From: Oopsacas minuta
Taxonomy: Eukaryota > Porifera > Hexactinellida > Lyssacinosida > Leucopsacidae
Direction of reading: 5' to 3'
NCBI GenBank assembly: GCA_024704765.1
Contig: JAKMXF010000301.1
Span: 118,968-152,831 of the forward strand
Length of the DNA: 33,864 nt
The notes under the pieces are model-generated. The model was given only the letters and a program-made list of their open reading frames with translations, did no database searches and was not told where the DNA came from. Below, one piece after another: positions 31,400 through 33,864 of the stretch. A program made the translations under genes and the position numbers. Within the stretch, counting starts at the first letter, position 1; every line of letters begins with the position of its first letter.

Positions 31400-32065
31400 G
31401 CCTATATGTAACTGATAAATACCATTATTAAGCATCATGTAATATAGATTCAGAAAAGAATAAATGAAGCTTAACAATCGAATATAGTGGAAATAGACGT
31501 TGTTTTGATGTTTCCATATTGGCTGCCTTGTCATTCAATTAAGATTGATTTTTGTGGCGTTCGCATTCAAAATCGCTACACTTTGTGAGCAAACAACAAA
31601 TGCAGCGTGGGGACTGAGACTGGCTATGCCAAACTATTTTTCGTCGAATTGGTGAGAGCCGTGAGGCTCTATGCCATGGCTTATTTGGCTTATAGGCTAA
31701 TCCGGCCCGGATCCATAGCAAAGATATGCGTAACATAATTATCTTAGAATGAAACATGAGTCAGAAAAAGAACTAAACAAGACAACAAATACAAGGAAAA
31801 GTAATTAATTGGAACTATAAAAACAAACAAAATAATGGGAACTATATGGAAAATGAAGCTATAAACGAATGCATCATGATATTGCCAGTTGACAAGTTAT
31901 ACATAATATTTGAACACATCTAACCACAATGCCTTAGAAATACATAGGGTATTATTAACAACCCATATGCTATGGTAAACTCTATAGACTAAAAAATATT
32001 CGTTTGTACGCGTATACCTGAGACATTAGTGTATACGCGTACACACGAAAATCTCTAACACACTG

Positions 32066-32563
32066 CAACGTTTATTCATAAAAACAACAATAAATTTATA
32101 TTTGAGATCTTGAAAATATGAAATCAGATTCAGCGTACTCTGTTACCCCATTGTAGCCACTAAGAGCAAGAGTTTACGTATATTTTAGCATTTCAACTAT
32201 TTATTTACTTCATATTAATAAAAACAACAAACAAATTTACATATGATAAATTCAAATGTGTCAAAGTTTATTAAGCACATATCGATATACCTATTTAGTC
32301 AAATATAATCAATCCTGTTTACTTTATTTGTAAACACGATAAATACTTAGTTTTGTGGTATCTGAAAATTGAGAATTTCAAATTCAATGTATACACACAC
32401 AATAATTTAGTTTTATAATATAGATTTGCTATCAAGTTTTATTTCTTATCCGGAGGATAAAATTCGAAGTAATTATCCTGCAATTGCCCCCTCCTCTAAC
32501 CTATAAAACAAATTCCATCATTGAATTGAAATATATGCAAAATGTATGAAAAATAATCACAGT
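32066..32563. other. AT-rich interval, nothing recognised
   Basis: No gene or repeat was seen. Confidence 0.3.
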
Positions 32564-32640
32564 GGAAGCCTCTTAATCGGGACAGCTCGGAGTTAATATT
32601 TTGTCCCGATTAACCGATTAACCAATTATGATTACTTAAG
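32564..32640. mobile_element. solo end of the pogo/Tigger-like MITE
   Basis: CAGTGGAAGCCTCTTAATCG followed by 'tcccgattaaccgatt' matches the left end of the element at 22985-23535. The opposite end was not found before the match fades near 32640, so this is a truncated second copy. Confidence 0.6.
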
Positions 32641-33388
32641 TATTCAAAACTAGTTTTTCATTGTCACATGACCAGATATATCTTATTTCTATGCTACTAA
32701 TCCTGATTCATCTAGGGTCTAGTAGAGATTTGGTTGCAGTATGGGTATAGTTCCGGTTCAAGAGATCATAAAATGCGTTACGCTATATACTTAGAAAGTA
32801 AGAAAATAAATTTAAATTATAAAGCATGTGCTTATTACTGCAACCCATGCAAAAACGTTTGGATATCTAACAGTGTGGCCATTATTGAGGGAATTATACA
32901 CGGTGGAATAGCCAATGGAAACTGAGGCAAGTGAGCAATGTTAATAATCTTAGTATAGTAAATGGTAATCCATAGCATTCTATATACTAAGGCAATGGCA
33001 CTCTATTGAAATTTTGGACCATGGATTGTCATTACCATCGACTTTCAAAGTATAATGTATTATCTATAGTTGTGATTCTACTGCTTCTAGTTAATTATTA
33101 ATCATCAGATTAAATGATTTACCACACCCGGCCTGATTAATTCAATATTAGAAGATTCAAGATCAACATAATAGATTTTAATAAGTCAAACCATATATTT
33201 AACAATACAATACGTATATGTAGTATACAATAAATAACATAATACATTCTCTTAGTAGTAGTAACAGTAGTATATTATACTATCATAAACGTCCAGCTGA
33301 ACATAACAAATCGAATAACAATACAATAGCTTCAGTCTTCTACACAAAATTCTAACAGTAAAATGATCTAAAAATGAACAAAGAAAAA
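32641..33388. other. AT-rich interval, nothing recognised
   Basis: No supported genes. The short frame at 32734-32925 has no family resemblance. Confidence 0.3.
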
Positions 33389-33862
33389 TTATTTGTATTT
33401 TTTAAGCTTAGTATTATCCCTATTTAAAACCATAAAATTGTAATTGCGGACTCTCTTCGACAAGATGATATTTGACCATGTAACACACAATTTCTTCAAT
33501 ATATCCCGATTCCAAACGCCACAGGAGCAACAATCATTCCAAACAACAGTATATTTCTCTGAAATGATTATCATAGAAATGAGTACCAACAAACTACGGG
33601 ACTGTGCAGAATAGAATTTCTTGCTGAGGGAATCACAGTTATCTATCATCAGAAAGGCTTTATACAAGATAGTAACAGACTTTACTACACAAGAAGAAGG
33701 ATATTTAAGAGAACCTCGATCTACTAAATTAATCTAAGCATATTGAGAACCAACGTCATTATTAACTTCTAGGAGTCTATCTGTTGTTAAAAGATCGTAA
33801 CAAGATTGACAAGTATTTGACTTTTTTATGTAAGAGAAGACTGCATATCCTGCTATATAGAT
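33389..33862 (-). pseudogene. P-element/THAP9-like transposase C-terminal fragment, one nonsense codon
   Basis: Entering from the right edge, the frame reads YIAGYAVFSYIKKSNTCQSC, then LLTTDRLLEV. After a TAG at 33734-33736 it continues INLVDRGSLKYPSSCVVKSV and on to a TAA near 33389. The order 'IAGY...C..C...L...RG-L-YPS' is the C-terminal signature of P-element/THAP9-like transposases and their relatives. The catalytic part would lie beyond the window. One stop codon interrupts an otherwise open 157-codon reading. Confidence 0.55.
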
Positions 33863-33864
33863 GA

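Larger units (their letters stand above)
30359..32065. mobile_element. 1.7-kb element bounded by ~110-bp inverted repeats
   Basis: The left repeat (30359-30470, starting CAGTGTATTAGAAAATTTCG) and the right repeat (31957-32065, inverted, starting CAGTGTGTTAGAGATTTTCG) both run on to 'agagtttaccatagYatatggg'. Each contains GTACGCGTAC-type palindromes. There is no transposase between them, and a separate hAT element has inserted inside. No target duplication was identified. Confidence 0.6.

Noticed and set aside
1-33864. Reassignment of UAG as a sense codon
   Set aside because: In-frame TAGs occur in several transposases, but the lost residues differ (Lys at 170, Gln at 10258, probably Tyr at 16247), and TGA, TAA and frameshifts also break the same genes. 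Ordinary decay explains this.
1-33864. CRISPR arrays, operons, ribosome binding sites
   Set aside because: The arrays have no spacers, and the genes and elements are eukaryotic. Nothing prokaryotic was seen.

Overview
This is an AT-rich eukaryotic nuclear contig dominated by decayed DNA transposons, with two convincing cellular genes and one possible exon. The strongest clue to the host is a minus-strand gene at 12874-15069. It reads through only if introns of 20 to 35 bases are removed (28, 26, 20 and 27 bp are the best placed). Introns averaging about 26 bp are a published hallmark of dicyemid mesozoans. The metazoan-type Myt1 kinase and the animal-type mariner, hAT and FLYWCH-MULE elements fit a small parasitic animal of that kind. 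The dicyemid assignment is an inference. Orthonectids, or another lineage with tiny introns, remain possible.

Layout, left to right. 1-1069 holds a nearly complete mariner transposase with one nonsense codon. 1165-1283 is an assembly scar: an N, a chimeric hAT fragment and a Nextera mosaic-end adapter. 1870-3400 is a frameshifted copy of a TE-associated invertebrate protein family. 3825-4225, 4965-5110 and 5530-6743 are tandem repeats of 174, 59 and 58 bp. 7032-7477 is the tail of a hAT element. 7736-7864 is a near-perfect hairpin. 9059-10851 contains two head-to-head MULE copies, nearly identical over 387 bp. 12874-15069 is the multi-exon host gene. 15267-17396 is a whole MULE (FLYWCH, DDE, RING) bounded by terminal inverted repeats. 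18562-19185 is a CMC-like non-autonomous element.

20411-21853 is the one uninterrupted cellular gene, a Myt1/Wee1-type inhibitory kinase with a membrane segment after its kinase domain. Beyond it are a second, unrelated mariner remnant (about 22215-22790), a pogo/Tigger-like MITE (22985-23535), a possible exon (23887-24303), a MULE-related remnant that has lost its catalytic core (about 26240-27517), a 920-bp foldback element (28298-29217) and a nested stack of inverted-repeat elements (30359-32065). The window ends inside a P-element/THAP9-like transposase fragment (33389-33862).

There is no operon-like logic. The two host genes lie on the same strand about 5.3 kb apart, with a MULE and other repeats between them. 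Almost every transposase is broken, by nonsense codons, frameshifts or internal deletion, so any movement of these elements would depend on copies elsewhere.
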